Of a stretch of DNA of 64,000 nucleotides, positions 26,139 through 35,550 are shown piece after piece. Below the pieces are notes generated by a model. It was given only the letters and a program-made list of their open reading frames with translations. It was not told the DNA's origin and did no database searches. The position numbers were made by a program, and so were the translations under genes. Source of the stretch: Phycisphaerae bacterium (GTDB taxonomy: Bacteria; Planctomycetota; Phycisphaerae; UBA1845; PWPN01); contig JAGNEZ010000036.1 of NCBI GenBank assembly GCA_018003015.1, positions 1-64,000 of the forward strand, written 5' to 3'. How positions within the stretch are numbered: the first letter of the stretch is position 1; every line of letters starts with the position of its first letter.

Positions 26139-27467
26139 ATGGGCAGACTGACCAAGCGGCTTGACTCGAGCCGGCGAGACTTTCTGAAAGTCGCTCTCGC
26201 CGGTGGCGCCGCTATATCGGCACCTTGGATCGTGTCTTCACGCGCGTGGGGCCGAGGGGGCGCGGCCGCGGCCGGCGAGCGGCTGACCTTGGGTGTGATC
26301 GGCTTCGGCCCACGCTGCAAGTACGACCTGGCCGCCATGCTCAAGTTGCCCGACCTGCAATGTGTCGCCCTGGCCGAGGTGCAGGCCAGCCGGCGTGATG
26401 CCGGCAAGGCCACGGTCGACGGACACTACGGCAATACGGACTGCAAGGTCTACCGCGACTTCCGCGAAATGCTCGAGCGCAAGGACATCGACGCCGTGCT
26501 CGTCGCGACCGGAGACCGCTGGCACGCACTCGCCTCAATCCTGGCCGCCGAGGCCGGTAAGGATGTGTACAGCGAGAAACCGTGCGGATTGACTATCGCT
26601 TGGTGCCAGAAACTCGCCGAGACGGTGAAAGCCACCCAGCGCGTGTTCCAGGCTGGAACGCAGCGCCGCAGCGTGCCGAACTTCCAGCAGGCGGTGCAAC
26701 TGGCCCACAGCGGCAAGCTCGGCAAGATCCATACGGTCTACGCCTCGGTCTACACCCCTCAGATCGAGACCACCTGGCTGCCCGGCGAGCCGACCCCGCC
26801 GCCCGAAGTGTGCGACTGGAACCTGTGGCTCGGGCCAGCCCCCTGGCGGCCGTACAACAGCAAGTACGTGGGCGGCGGCTGGCGCGGCTACTGGGACTTC
26901 GATTCGGGGGCCCGCCTGCTGGACTGGGGAGCCCATACCGTCGATCTCTGCCAGTGGGCCAACCACGCCGACGATACCATGCCCGTCGAGTACGAGCCAT
27001 CGAGCACGAATATCACCTGCCGGTACGCCAACGGGGTCAAGCTGGTGCTGGATTTCCTGAAAACGCCGTTCGGCGAGCGACCGGGGTGGATCACGCGGCT
27101 GGGAACCTGCCCGGTGCGGTTCGTGGGCGACGAAGGCTGGGTAGAGACCGGCGACAACGGTGAGACCGAGGTGCACCCGGTGTCGCTCAAGAGCGAGCTG
27201 AAAGCGACCGCAGCCGGGACCCAGGGCCTCGACGTCTCGGCCCATGCGCGGAACTTCCTCGACTGTATCAAGTCACGCGGCGAAACGGCGGCCAACCCGC
27301 GGGTGATGCGTCATTCGCACATCGCCTGCCACGCCGCCGCCCTCGCGTGGATGTTGAATCGGAAACTGTCGCTCGATCCGGCGAAGGAAGCGTTCGCGGA
27401 CGATGACGAGGCGAACGGCTTGCGATCGCGGCCTGCACGCGACTATGCGGACTACTCCAAGTCATAG
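26139..27467 (+). CDS. Tat-exported Gfo/Idh/MocA-family oxidoreductase
   Basis: This is a 442-residue NAD(P)-dependent oxidoreductase of the Gfo/Idh/MocA family. It begins with a clear twin-arginine signal (SSRRDFLKVALAGGAA), so it is exported folded with its nucleotide bound. The Rossmann part has GVIGFGPRC, VYRDFREML and the conserved EKPCGLT (catalytic-site Lys in EKP). The C-terminal domain has GGGWRGYWDFDSGARLLDWG and WGAHTVDLCQW. The ATG at 26139 has GAGGAG 7 nt upstream. The GH127 gene begins 11 nt after its stop. Exported members of this family often act on free or polymer-bound sugars; the substrate here is unknown. Confidence 0.88.
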   Translation: MGRLTKRLDSSRRDFLKVALAGGAAISAPWIVSSRAWGRGGAAAAGERLTLGVIGFGPRCKYDLAAMLKLPDLQCVALAEVQASRRDAGKATVDGHYGNTDCKVYRDFREMLERKDIDAVLVATGDRWHALASILAAEAGKDVYSEKPCGLTIAWCQKLAETVKATQRVFQAGTQRRSVPNFQQAVQLAHSGKLGKIHTVYASVYTPQIETTWLPGEPTPPPEVCDWNLWLGPAPWRPYNSKYVGGGWRGYWDFDSGARLLDWGAHTVDLCQWANHADDTMPVEYEPSSTNITCRYANGVKLVLDFLKTPFGERPGWITRLGTCPVRFVGDEGWVETGDNGETEVHPVSLKSELKATAAGTQGLDVSAHARNFLDCIKSRGETAANPRVMRHSHIACHAAALAWMLNRKLSLDPAKEAFADDDEANGLRSRPARDYADYSKS

Positions 27468-27478
27468 AAAGGTGAAGA

Positions 27479-30124
27479 ATGCGCACACACATGGACCACG
27501 CGATGCTCAGCGTAGTGACGGCGACGGTGTTTGCGGCGACTTGCCCGGGGGCGGAGATCAACCTCGCCCCGATGGCCAAACCGTCGACTTCCTTCGTGTC
27601 CGGGCATGAGACGCTCGATGCGATGAACGACGACTTCCAGCCGGGCGGGGTGAACGACCACAGCCACGGATGCTACGGCAACTGGCCGCAGACCGGCACA
27701 CAATGGGTGCAGTACGAATGGAGCCAGCCCGTCAGCACCCGCAAGGTCGATGTGTACTGGTGGGACGATGCCCGCGGCGTGCGCCTGCCCAAGGCGTACC
27801 GGTTGCTGTATTGGGACGGGAAAGCGTTCGTACCGGTCAAGGAGGCGGCCGGGCTCGGTGTGGCCGGCGGACGATACAACTCGACCACCTTCACCGAGGT
27901 CACGACGTCCAAGCTTCGGTTGGAGTTCGACGGGAACGAGAGGTTCTCGACCGGCATCATCGAGTGGAAAGTCTACGACTCCGGCAAATCACCGAAGTTC
28001 GCGCCGCGCGTGGAGGCGGGCGTCGATCGCGTGACCGTGTTGCCGGCCAAGACATATCTCGACGGGGAGGCCCGCGGAGTAGTTGATTCGATCGCCTGGA
28101 GCAAGGAGACAGGTCCGGGGACGGCAACGTTCGCGGAGGCGGACAAGCTCGAGACAACTGCGCAGTTTGCGGAACCCGGCGACTACGTGCTCAAGCTGAC
28201 CGCAAAAAACGGCGACCGCAGCGCGTCGGACACGCTGAAGGTCCACGTCGAGCGAGCCCCGACAGCCTCTCATCTTCAGCCCGTGCCCACCGTGGCGTAC
28301 AAGGTCAACAGCCCGTTCTGGGGGCCGCGGCTGAAGCACCAGATCGAAAACTGGATCCCACACTGCATCGCACAACTCTCCAAGACGGGCCTCCAGGAAG
28401 GCGGCTTCGAGAACTTCATCCAGGCGGCAAACAAGAATGCGGGGCGCCCGCACAAACCGCACGTCGGTCCGCCGTGGGCCAATGCCTATACGCTGAACAC
28501 GATCGAATCGATGTGCCTGGCGCTCATGGTGGACGCCCAGGGCGACGCGGATCTGGCTAAAGCCCAGGCGGCGATCCGCGCGAAACTCGACCAGTGGATT
28601 CCAGTGGTGCTGGCCGCCCAGGAGCCGGACGGCTACCTCCAGACCCGGTTTACGCTCGGCGATCCGAACGAGAACGACCGGCCGCCGCCGCGCTGGTCGC
28701 GACGCGGCGACCACGAGGGCTATGTGGCCGGCTATCTCATCGACGCCGCAATGGCCCACTATCGCCTGACCGCCGGCCACGACCGGTGTCTGTACGACGC
28801 GGCAAAGAAGATGGCCGACTGCTGGGATGCCAACATCGGTCCGCCGCCGAAGAGGCCGTGGTATGACGGGCATCAGGAACTCGAGCAGGCCCTCATCCGC
28901 CTGGCGTGGCTGGTGAACGAGGTCGAGGGCGGTGGCAAGGGTGACAAGTACCTCCAGCTCTCGAAGTTCCTGCTCGATTGCCGTCGCGACGGGGAGAGCT
29001 ACGATCAGAGCCACTTGCCGGTCGTGAGGCAGTACGAAGCCCTCGGCCACGCGGTTCGGGCGGTCTACTGCTACGCGGCGATGACCGGCATCGCCATGGC
29101 AACCGGCGACCCGGAGTATCACAGTGCGGTCAGGTCCCTCCACGACAACATCCTGAACGCCAAGTACTATGTCACCGGCGGTGTCGGCAGCGGCGAGACT
29201 TCCGAGGGATTCGGCAAAAACTACTCGCTGCCCAACAACGCGTATTGCGAATCTTGCGCGGCTTGCGGGCAGATCTTCTTTCAGCATAACATGAACCTCG
29301 CCTATCGCGAAGCTCACCATGCCGACCTGGTCGAGGAAACCCTGTACAACGCGGTGCTGGGCTCCGTGGATCTGCCGGGCAGAAACTTCACCTACACCAA
29401 CGCCCTCGACTCCAGCGAGGCTCGGTATCTCTGGCATGGCTGCCCGTGCTGCGTGGGCAACATCCCGCGTACCCTGCTCGATCTGCCGAGATGGATGTAC
29501 GTGAAGGACGCGGAGAATCTGTACATCAACCTGTTCATCGGCGGCACCGTCCGCGTCGGGACTGTGGCGGGAACAGACGTCGAGATCGAGCAGCGCACCG
29601 AGTATCCGTGGAAGGGGCGGGTCGAAATCGTCGTCAGGCCCACGGCGGCTAAAAGCTTCACGCTGCGCGTGCGCGTGCCACAACGCGGTGTGAGCGCCCT
29701 TTATCACGCTACGCCCGAAGCCGACGGTCTGGCCTCGCTGGCGGTGAACAATACGCCGGCCACCCCGGAAGTGAAGGACGGCTACGCGGTGATCACGCGA
29801 ACCTGGCAGTCCGGCGATACCGTTCGCCTGGAACTGCCGCTCCAGATTCAGCGGATCAAGGCCGACGAACGCATCATCGCTGATCGCGGGCGAGTGGCCC
29901 TGCGTTGCGGAGCGCTGATCTACAACATCGAAAGCGTGGACCAGAACGTCGACGGCATGCTCAAGCCCGACACGCCCCTGACCATGGAATGGAAGCCCGA
30001 CCTGCTCGGCGGAGTGATCGTGATCCGCGGCCAGTTCGCCGACGGCTCGCCACTCCTGGCCATCCCGAATTACACCCGCCTCAACCGCGGCGGAAGGTCA
30101 ATCGTCTGGATCAGGGATCGGTAA
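27479..30124 (+). CDS. GH127 (DUF1680) beta-L-arabinofuranosidase-like, exported
   Basis: This 881-residue protein has three parts: a discoidin (F5/8 type C)-like module (about 20-165), an Ig-like linker (about 170-260) and a GH127 (alpha/alpha)6 barrel with C-terminal beta domains. GH127 cleaves terminal beta-L-arabinofuranose with a cysteine nucleophile on a zinc site. The ligands are visible: YCESCAACG supplies Glu-x-Cys (about 590), and CPCCVGN supplies the adjacent Cys pair including the nucleophile (about 656-660). A short hydrophobic N-terminus ends at CPGAEIN, so it is probably secreted. It follows the Gfo/Idh/MocA gene by 11 nt, implying coordinated arabinoside processing. Confidence 0.88.
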   Translation: MRTHMDHAMLSVVTATVFAATCPGAEINLAPMAKPSTSFVSGHETLDAMNDDFQPGGVNDHSHGCYGNWPQTGTQWVQYEWSQPVSTRKVDVYWWDDARGVRLPKAYRLLYWDGKAFVPVKEAAGLGVAGGRYNSTTFTEVTTSKLRLEFDGNERFSTGIIEWKVYDSGKSPKFAPRVEAGVDRVTVLPAKTYLDGEARGVVDSIAWSKETGPGTATFAEADKLETTAQFAEPGDYVLKLTAKNGDRSASDTLKVHVERAPTASHLQPVPTVAYKVNSPFWGPRLKHQIENWIPHCIAQLSKTGLQEGGFENFIQAANKNAGRPHKPHVGPPWANAYTLNTIESMCLALMVDAQGDADLAKAQAAIRAKLDQWIPVVLAAQEPDGYLQTRFTLGDPNENDRPPPRWSRRGDHEGYVAGYLIDAAMAHYRLTAGHDRCLYDAAKKMADCWDANIGPPPKRPWYDGHQELEQALIRLAWLVNEVEGGGKGDKYLQLSKFLLDCRRDGESYDQSHLPVVRQYEALGHAVRAVYCYAAMTGIAMATGDPEYHSAVRSLHDNILNAKYYVTGGVGSGETSEGFGKNYSLPNNAYCESCAACGQIFFQHNMNLAYREAHHADLVEETLYNAVLGSVDLPGRNFTYTNALDSSEARYLWHGCPCCVGNIPRTLLDLPRWMYVKDAENLYINLFIGGTVRVGTVAGTDVEIEQRTEYPWKGRVEIVVRPTAAKSFTLRVRVPQRGVSALYHATPEADGLASLAVNNTPATPEVKDGYAVITRTWQSGDTVRLELPLQIQRIKADERIIADRGRVALRCGALIYNIESVDQNVDGMLKPDTPLTMEWKPDLLGGVIVIRGQFADGSPLLAIPNYTRLNRGGRSIVWIRDR

Positions 30125-30214
30125 CCGACAGACCCTCGAACGGCAAAGCGCCCAGCACCCGACGACACCAGAACCGCGACCTGCGGCCCCTGACGCCCTC
30201 CAAAGCATGCCCAC

Positions 30215-30239
30215 GACAACCCGGACCCCTCAGGTTGTC
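30215..30239. terminator. Hairpin between convergent GH127 and AGE genes
   Basis: GACAACC pairs perfectly with GGTTGTC around an 11-nt loop, overlapping the stop codon of the epimerase gene on the minus strand and about 90 bases after the GH127 stop. There is no T-run. It may act as a bidirectional 3'-end hairpin. Confidence 0.3.
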
Positions 30240-31396
30240 AGGCGGCCAAGGACTTCCGTACAGCAGATCAACGCTCGAGGCAGATGGAACGGATCCTTGA
30301 CCGGCAACGCCACAACCGTGGTGAACGGCCGGCCCTGGCGATCGAGCTTCTGCGTCCACTCGCCGTGCTCCTTCACCGGGTAGTGACCATAACTGTACTC
30401 GCGGATCCGCTCGTGCCACTGTAGACACCAGTCCTCCCGGCAGCACTCGTAGGCCAGGAGCGTCGCATACAGGGCCTCGACATGCGGCCACCAGAGCTTG
30501 GAGTCATGGAACGGCCAGGCGGGCTCCTTGCCGCCCTCGGCATCCACCGCCAAAAACAAGCCCCCGTACGCAGTATCCCAGCCGATCTCCAGGTGCCGCC
30601 GGATGGCTCGAACGGCGCAATCGATGGTCGCCAGATCGCCGGCCGAGCGCGCCAGGTGGATCTGGAACCACATGGATTCAATGGCATGGCCGGGCAGCAC
30701 CAAGGTCCGGTCCGGCGGTTCAACTTCCCGGCCGTCACCGGTCAGCCACTCGACGACCAGGCCGCGGTCCGGCCGCAGGAACGCTTCCATCACCCGCCGA
30801 TGATGGCTCCGGGCGGCGCCGCGCACAGTCGAATCGCCCGTGGCTTCCGCCAATTCATGATACGCCAGCGAGAACAGCATGCTGATGCCATGATTCAAAC
30901 GGTCGGAGGGGATCGGGTAAGGCCAGGCGGGCACTGGCTCGTCACCATGCAGGGCGTGCTCAGTCCCCTGAAACGTGTCCATGGCCAGATCGAGCACCGC
31001 TCGCTCCCCTGTCGCCCGCCACAGCTCGACGAGGGCGTAGATGGCGAACCCGTCGGCGTAAATGCTCTCGTAGCCACGCGTGATCCGCCCCTCGCCGTCA
31101 ACCAGCAACGGCCAGTGACCGTTGGCCAGCGGGCCATGAGCGACCTGGAACCGGTAGATGCCCCGGGCAATGTTCAGCCATTCCGGCCGATGCGCCACAC
31201 CGTTGTACAACCTGCTGAACACCCACACGGCCCGCCACTGCGACCAGCTCCACCGGTCTCGACTGACCACCCGTCCGTCATCCGTGATGCACGAGTTGAT
31301 CGCTCCGTCGGCGTCGACGGCGTGCCTCGTCCAGAAGGGGATGACGTCGTCCAGCAACGTTTCGCGGTAAAGCTGGAGCAGCCCTGGGAGATCCAT
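30230..31396 (-). CDS. AGE-family (N-acylglucosamine 2-epimerase-like) protein
   Basis: This 388-residue protein belongs to the AGE superfamily of (alpha/alpha)6-barrel epimerases/isomerases, which interconvert N-acetylglucosamine/N-acetylmannosamine or the C2 epimers of sugars. Typical blocks are DDVIPFWTRHAVD, RWSWSQWRAVWVFSRLYN, LPGHAIESMWFQIH (with a conserved His) and DSKLWWPHVEALYATL. An HGEWTQKLDRQG block near the C-terminus carries another conserved His. No signal peptide is seen from the chosen ATG at 31396 (GAGG four bases upstream), so it is cytoplasmic. It lies last in the operon with the AmmeMemoRadiSam genes, 127 nt downstream. Confidence 0.82.
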   Translation of the reverse strand: MDLPGLLQLYRETLLDDVIPFWTRHAVDADGAINSCITDDGRVVSRDRWSWSQWRAVWVFSRLYNGVAHRPEWLNIARGIYRFQVAHGPLANGHWPLLVDGEGRITRGYESIYADGFAIYALVELWRATGERAVLDLAMDTFQGTEHALHGDEPVPAWPYPIPSDRLNHGISMLFSLAYHELAEATGDSTVRGAARSHHRRVMEAFLRPDRGLVVEWLTGDGREVEPPDRTLVLPGHAIESMWFQIHLARSAGDLATIDCAVRAIRRHLEIGWDTAYGGLFLAVDAEGGKEPAWPFHDSKLWWPHVEALYATLLAYECCREDWCLQWHERIREYSYGHYPVKEHGEWTQKLDRQGRPFTTVVALPVKDPFHLPRALICCTEVLGRLTT

Positions 31397-31523
31397 GCCC
31401 TCAGCTTGTACCAGGCAGCGATCGGCGTCAATCCGGACAAGTCTGGCATGAGGGCAGGACTGCGCCAGGCGAGCGGCTTCGGCCCGTTCGCCGCCCAGGG
31501 TGCATGGGCCGGGTTCACAGTCG

Positions 31524-32768
31524 CTATGCCGGGCGAGTCGTCGCGGCGCCTTCGGCGCGTGTCTCGCGAGGTTTGAACGCCAAGGCCTGGGCCTGGGACC
31601 AGACGCCGGGAATGGCCGTTCCGCACTTAGGACATTTGCCTTCTTTGACTGCGTTGGCGGCGATGCGATAGCCAACCCGGCGGATCAGCTCTGCCTTGCA
31701 CTGGTGGCAGTAGGTGTTCTCGCCGGGGTGTGACGGCAAATTGCCGACGTAGACGTAGTGCAGGCCCGTCTCGAGGGCGGTTTTGCGGCAGCGGTCCAAC
31801 GTGGCGGCGGGCGTGGGCGGCAGATTCTTGACCCGATAGGTGGGGTTGAATCGCGTAAAATGCACCGGCACGTCCGGCCCGAGGTTCTTGAGTATCCAAT
31901 CACTCATCTGCCTGATCTCGTCCGCCGAGTCGTTCTTTGTCGGGATGATCAGAACCACCACTTCAAACCAGATGCCGATATGCTTGAGCGTCTTGAACGT
32001 GTTCAGCACCGGCTCCAGCGAGGCGGAGCACATCTCCGCGTAGAATTCCTGGCTGAAGGCCTTGAAGTCGATCTTGACCGCAGTCAGATGGCCACACAGT
32101 TGACGAAGCGGTTTCTCCTGCATGTAACCATTGGAGATGATCACGCTGCCGATCCCCGCCCGGCGGGCCAGGGCGGCCGTGTCGTGCACGTACTCGTAGG
32201 AAATGGTCGGCTCGGAGTAGGTGTACGCGATCGTCGGGCATCCTCGGGCCTTGACCATCTCGACGAGCCGCTCCGGCTTGACCTCGACGCTCTCGATCTG
32301 CTCCGGACGAAACTGGCTGATCTCCCAGTTCTGGCAGAATCTGCACTCGAGGTTGCACCCGGCGGTGGCAATGGAAAACGCCGACGAGCCGGGCAGATAA
32401 TGGAACAGCGGCTTCTTTTCGATCGGGTCGAGGTTGGCCGAGCAGAGTGCCCCGTACACCAGTGTCTGGTACTGCCCACCCTGGTTCTCACGCACGCCAC
32501 AATAGCCGCGCTCAAGATCGACAACCTTGCACTCCCGCGGGCAGAGCAGGCACTTCACCTCGCTCTCCTTGTGGGTCGGCTCCCAGAACATCGCCTTGTG
32601 CCGGATCACGCCCTTGAGCTTCGGCCCGGACGCCTCGCCCGTGCCGGCCGTATCCTCGGCAAGGGCCGGTGCCGATCGCCACATCGCCGCTGCGGCGGCG
32701 CATGCAGCACACGAGCGAAGCAAGGTCCGCCGAGTAGGCACAGTGAGGATGTGGCGATCCGGGTTCAT
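31524..32768 (-). CDS. amrS: AmmeMemoRadiSam radical SAM enzyme, Tat-signal form
   Basis: This 414-residue radical SAM protein belongs to the AmmeMemoRadiSam system, whose reaction is unknown. The cluster motif CNLECRFC (CX3CX2C, about 136-144) should bind the SAM-ligating [4Fe-4S] cluster. An N-terminal CLLCPRECKVVDLERGYCGV and a C-terminal CxxC...CxxC pair (CHQC, CPKC) are typical of the family. Notably, the N-terminus is a twin-arginine signal (PTRRTLLRSCAAC...). The ATG at 32768 has AAGGG five bases upstream. It follows a DUF362 gene and a Memo-AMMECR1 fusion, so all system parts lie together. Confidence 0.9.
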   Translation of the reverse strand: MNPDRHILTVPTRRTLLRSCAACAAAAAMWRSAPALAEDTAGTGEASGPKLKGVIRHKAMFWEPTHKESEVKCLLCPRECKVVDLERGYCGVRENQGGQYQTLVYGALCSANLDPIEKKPLFHYLPGSSAFSIATAGCNLECRFCQNWEISQFRPEQIESVEVKPERLVEMVKARGCPTIAYTYSEPTISYEYVHDTAALARRAGIGSVIISNGYMQEKPLRQLCGHLTAVKIDFKAFSQEFYAEMCSASLEPVLNTFKTLKHIGIWFEVVVLIIPTKNDSADEIRQMSDWILKNLGPDVPVHFTRFNPTYRVKNLPPTPAATLDRCRKTALETGLHYVYVGNLPSHPGENTYCHQCKAELIRRVGYRIAANAVKEGKCPKCGTAIPGVWSQAQALAFKPRETRAEGAATTRPA

Positions 32769-32822
32769 GCTGTCCCTTCGATTGCGGCGAATCGGTCACC
32801 TCCGGAGAGCTCATCCCGTCAA

Positions 32823-32876
32823 GTGTGGGACCCGCATCTTGCCGATCAAGTGACAGGCTGGAGGCCTGTCCCACAC
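32823..32876. repeat. Compound palindromic (REP-like) element
   Basis: The outer arms GTGTGGGAC (32823-32831) and GTCCCACAC (32868-32876) are perfect complements. Inside, GACAGGC (32852-32858) and GCCTGTC (32864-32870) form a second perfect hairpin around TGGAG. The element lies in the 131-bp gap between the DUF362 gene and amrS. It looks like a dispersed repetitive palindrome; it may also attenuate or protect the operon transcript. Confidence 0.65.
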
Positions 32877-32899
32877 CTACAACCCAGATCCGCCCAGCT

Positions 32900-33898
32900 T
32901 CAAATCTCGACGCGTTCGATCGCGGCCAGATCAGCCACACCCAATCCGCGAGCACCCGCCGTCTTGATGTGCACCGGTGGGCGCTTCTCCTCGGCCAGGG
33001 TCTTCATGCCTGTGGCCTTGCGCTGCTGCTCGAGCAGGTCAGCGCCCACCGCGTCCACCGCCACGAAATCGGTGCCCACGATCATGCCGCCCAGCGACCA
33101 GGCGAAGCCGGGGTTCCGCACCGGACCGGCATTGTACTGGCCCCGGGTGCCGTCGCAGACCGTCAGCCGCCATCTGGGGCGGATGAACCGGTGCTCAACC
33201 ACGTCGGCAACATAAGGGTCGCAGTGGTGCTCATGGTACTTGTTGGGATTGTGGATGGCCCCGAAGAAGTTCTTCATCCCCAGCGTCACGCCGGCAAACG
33301 GGTGGTCCTTCAGAACCGGCACACAGACCAGCGCATCCACCTGCTCGGCCACGATCTTCGAGAAGCACGAGCCGATCCGGCCGTTGGTCTCGACCTCCTT
33401 CTGGTAGCCGCTGCCGTAGCTCTGGGCGTCCGTGCCGTAGCACTGCACGCCGGTCTTCGAACGGTTGAGCTGGTAGCCGGCCGCGGTGAGCTCGGAGTCA
33501 AACCGGTCCCAGATGATGATGTTCTCGGCAGGCACGTCGGCGCTTCGCAGGCCGGCCACGACCGCATCGACCACCACCGGCTGAGTCGCCAGCCCCAGCG
33601 TATTCACCTTGATGCCCACACGATCGCCGCTCTTGAAGAGCCTCCGCCAGGCGGCTTTGGCGTCGGCCTCCCCGGTCAGCTTTTGCATCGAGGCATCCAG
33701 CATCTTGCGAAGCAGCTCGCGATGCCCCTCCATTTTGCCCCCGGTAACCGCCTCGTCGCGGGCGATGACCACGCGCGGCCGCGGCTTGCCGGCCGGCGCA
33801 GAGTCGCTGCCCAGGGCCAGTGAGCCCGATACGGCCAGGCCACACGCCACACCGCCAATCCGGCTGAGCATCTGTCTCCGATCGAGAGATTCTGGCAT
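32900..33898 (-). CDS. DUF362 protein with Tat signal
   Basis: This 332-residue DUF362 protein begins with a twin-arginine signal (LDRRQMLSRIGG) and should be exported folded. DUF362 proteins are often ferredoxin-linked, but no CxxCxxC cluster motif is present in this one. The conserved core includes VGIKVNTLG (about 95), DALVCVPVLKDH and GVTLGMKNFFGAIHNP. The ATG at 33898 has GGAG seven bases upstream and lies 26 nt after the Memo-AMMECR1 gene. Its function is unknown. Its position between the two AmmeMemoRadiSam genes suggests it is part of the same process. Confidence 0.82.
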   Translation of the reverse strand: MPESLDRRQMLSRIGGVACGLAVSGSLALGSDSAPAGKPRPRVVIARDEAVTGGKMEGHRELLRKMLDASMQKLTGEADAKAAWRRLFKSGDRVGIKVNTLGLATQPVVVDAVVAGLRSADVPAENIIIWDRFDSELTAAGYQLNRSKTGVQCYGTDAQSYGSGYQKEVETNGRIGSCFSKIVAEQVDALVCVPVLKDHPFAGVTLGMKNFFGAIHNPNKYHEHHCDPYVADVVEHRFIRPRWRLTVCDGTRGQYNAGPVRNPGFAWSLGGMIVGTDFVAVDAVGADLLEQQRKATGMKTLAEEKRPPVHIKTAGARGLGVADLAAIERVEI

Positions 33899-33924
33899 GA
33901 ACGTACTCCGGGTGATGAACAGAC

Positions 33925-35463
33925 TCAGTCTCTTGAGTCGGCCGGTCTCGTCGTCGGCTCGGGCTCGCCGAACACCTCCGCTTCAAAGGAGTAGAGCTTG
34001 GCCTCCGGCCGCCTCCAGGCGTCGGCCGGCAGACCTGCCTTGTTGACGCACAGCTGGGTCAGAAACTCATCGCGCGTCCAGCCGCGCTCGTAGGCCACCT
34101 GGGGCAGAAACACCGCCCGCCGCGAACCCGAGTCAATCAATACCCCGTGCCGCCCAACAATGATCTCCTCGACTTTCCCCACCAGCTTCATCGGCGTCAG
34201 GTAACTGATCTCGATGTGCAGGTCGCCCAGTTCCTTGATGGTCACCGGATTGTCGGCGAAGCGATAGTCCTCCGTCGCGGCGGAGATCGCGTTGTGGATC
34301 ACGGATTCGACCAACGGCCCGCGAGCTTCCATGTTCCCAATACAGCCCCGGAGCTGGCCGCGGTTCTGGAGCGTGACAAAGCAGGCCCCTTGCTCACGAA
34401 GCGCCGGCGGCAGCGTCGCTAGGTCGGGACGCGGTGGATCCTGCTTGTTGAGCACGGCCGCTAAGGTCGCGCGGGCCAGCTTCAGGGCCGCGGCCCGCGC
34501 ATCGGCCGGCAGCGTCCCTGGCCGGGCAGTGAATACGAACGACTGGTAGGTCACGCTGTTCTCGTAATCGTTGGTCATGCGGCCCGAGGTGTCAAACGCC
34601 GTGCGAATGCCCAGGGCCCCTCCCTGCATGGACAGCACACGCATCAACAGCAGGATCGGCTCCCGCCCGCAAATCGTATCCTCGGTGTCGACCAGGTGCT
34701 TCGTGAACCCGTCAAAATCGCAGCGCTCGATCGCCGTAGAAGCCTTGTCGGCCAGCTCCTTCAACTTGGCGGGAATGTCCGTGCGGAACGGCTCGTAGCC
34801 GTAGTTCGGCCCGAAGTGCGTACAGTCGCTGCTGACCACGAGCAGCGTGTCGCTGTCCAGCAGCGGGAGAATCGCCGCCGCGGCCGCCGCGTGCTCGCCG
34901 ACCGACATCTTGCCAACCAAAAGCGGCACGAGCTTGAAGTCCTTCAGCGTCCGCTGCAGAAATGGCACCTGCAGCTCCAGGGAATGCTCGTCGGCGTCGA
35001 CACCCGGGTGCGAGGCGAACAGCGACTTTCCCTTCAGCCTCTTGACCGCTTCAGTGTCAATCGGCACATCGCCCAACGGCGTACGGTACGCGGTCCACTT
35101 GTCGGGTACGTCGATCCCCCGATAGCTGTGCGCATACCGGTGGCTGAACGCCAGAGCAATGACCCGTCTGTAACTCTGCCCGCGAAGACAGCGGTATCCG
35201 GCGGCCGCCACCGGGGCACTGAACCGGTATCCGGCGTGCGGGGCAATGACCGCCCGGGGCTTGCCCGCCAGCCTCGCAACCGGTGCCCGCTCCAGCAGCT
35301 GGTCGATCAGGGCGGCTAGTTCAGCGGAGTCCCCAGGATACCACGAGCCGGAGAACCGAGCCGGTCGGGGGTCGAAGCCGCCGCCAGGGGCGGACTGTCC
35401 GTGCGCACTTGTCAGAATGGCCATGATGAACATACCCCCTTGTAGGAGACAGGAGGCCTTCAT
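33925..35463 (-). CDS. amrBA: AmmeMemoRadiSam Memo-AMMECR1 fusion (AmrB-AmrA), exported
   Basis: This single 512-residue chain joins a Memo (AmrB) domain (about 30-315) to an AMMECR1 (AmrA) domain (about 320-505). Memo is seen from [49 protein letters not shown] and [15 protein letters not shown], which keep the dioxygenase-like His/Asp/Cys site. AMMECR1 is seen from [20 protein letters not shown] and [13 protein letters not shown] short Sec-type signal precedes Memo ([14 protein letters not shown]). The ATG at 35463 has AGAGGTGA upstream and a candidate extended -10 (TGG-TAAACT, 35495-35500). It is the first gene of the operon. Confidence 0.9.
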   Translation of the reverse strand: MKASCLLQGGMFIMAILTSAHGQSAPGGGFDPRPARFSGSWYPGDSAELAALIDQLLERAPVARLAGKPRAVIAPHAGYRFSAPVAAAGYRCLRGQSYRRVIALAFSHRYAHSYRGIDVPDKWTAYRTPLGDVPIDTEAVKRLKGKSLFASHPGVDADEHSLELQVPFLQRTLKDFKLVPLLVGKMSVGEHAAAAAAILPLLDSDTLLVVSSDCTHFGPNYGYEPFRTDIPAKLKELADKASTAIERCDFDGFTKHLVDTEDTICGREPILLLMRVLSMQGGALGIRTAFDTSGRMTNDYENSVTYQSFVFTARPGTLPADARAAALKLARATLAAVLNKQDPPRPDLATLPPALREQGACFVTLQNRGQLRGCIGNMEARGPLVESVIHNAISAATEDYRFADNPVTIKELGDLHIEISYLTPMKLVGKVEEIIVGRHGVLIDSGSRRAVFLPQVAYERGWTRDEFLTQLCVNKAGLPADAWRRPEAKLYSFEAEVFGEPEPTTRPADSRD

Positions 35464-35494
35464 GTTCGGTCACCTCTTTCGACGCGGCACCGTA

Positions 35495-35502
35495 AGTTTA
35501 CC
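35495..35502 (-). promoter_or_regulatory. Candidate promoter of the AmmeMemoRadiSam operon
   Basis: On the minus strand TAAACT, preceded by TGG, resembles an extended -10 element about 32 bases before the first ATG. No convincing -35 is seen. It lies in the 87-bp gap shared with the divergent rnhA. Confidence 0.35.
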
Positions 35503-35550
35503 ACAAAACCGCCGTCGCGGCTGGGAAGCACCCCGGGTACGATACCAACC

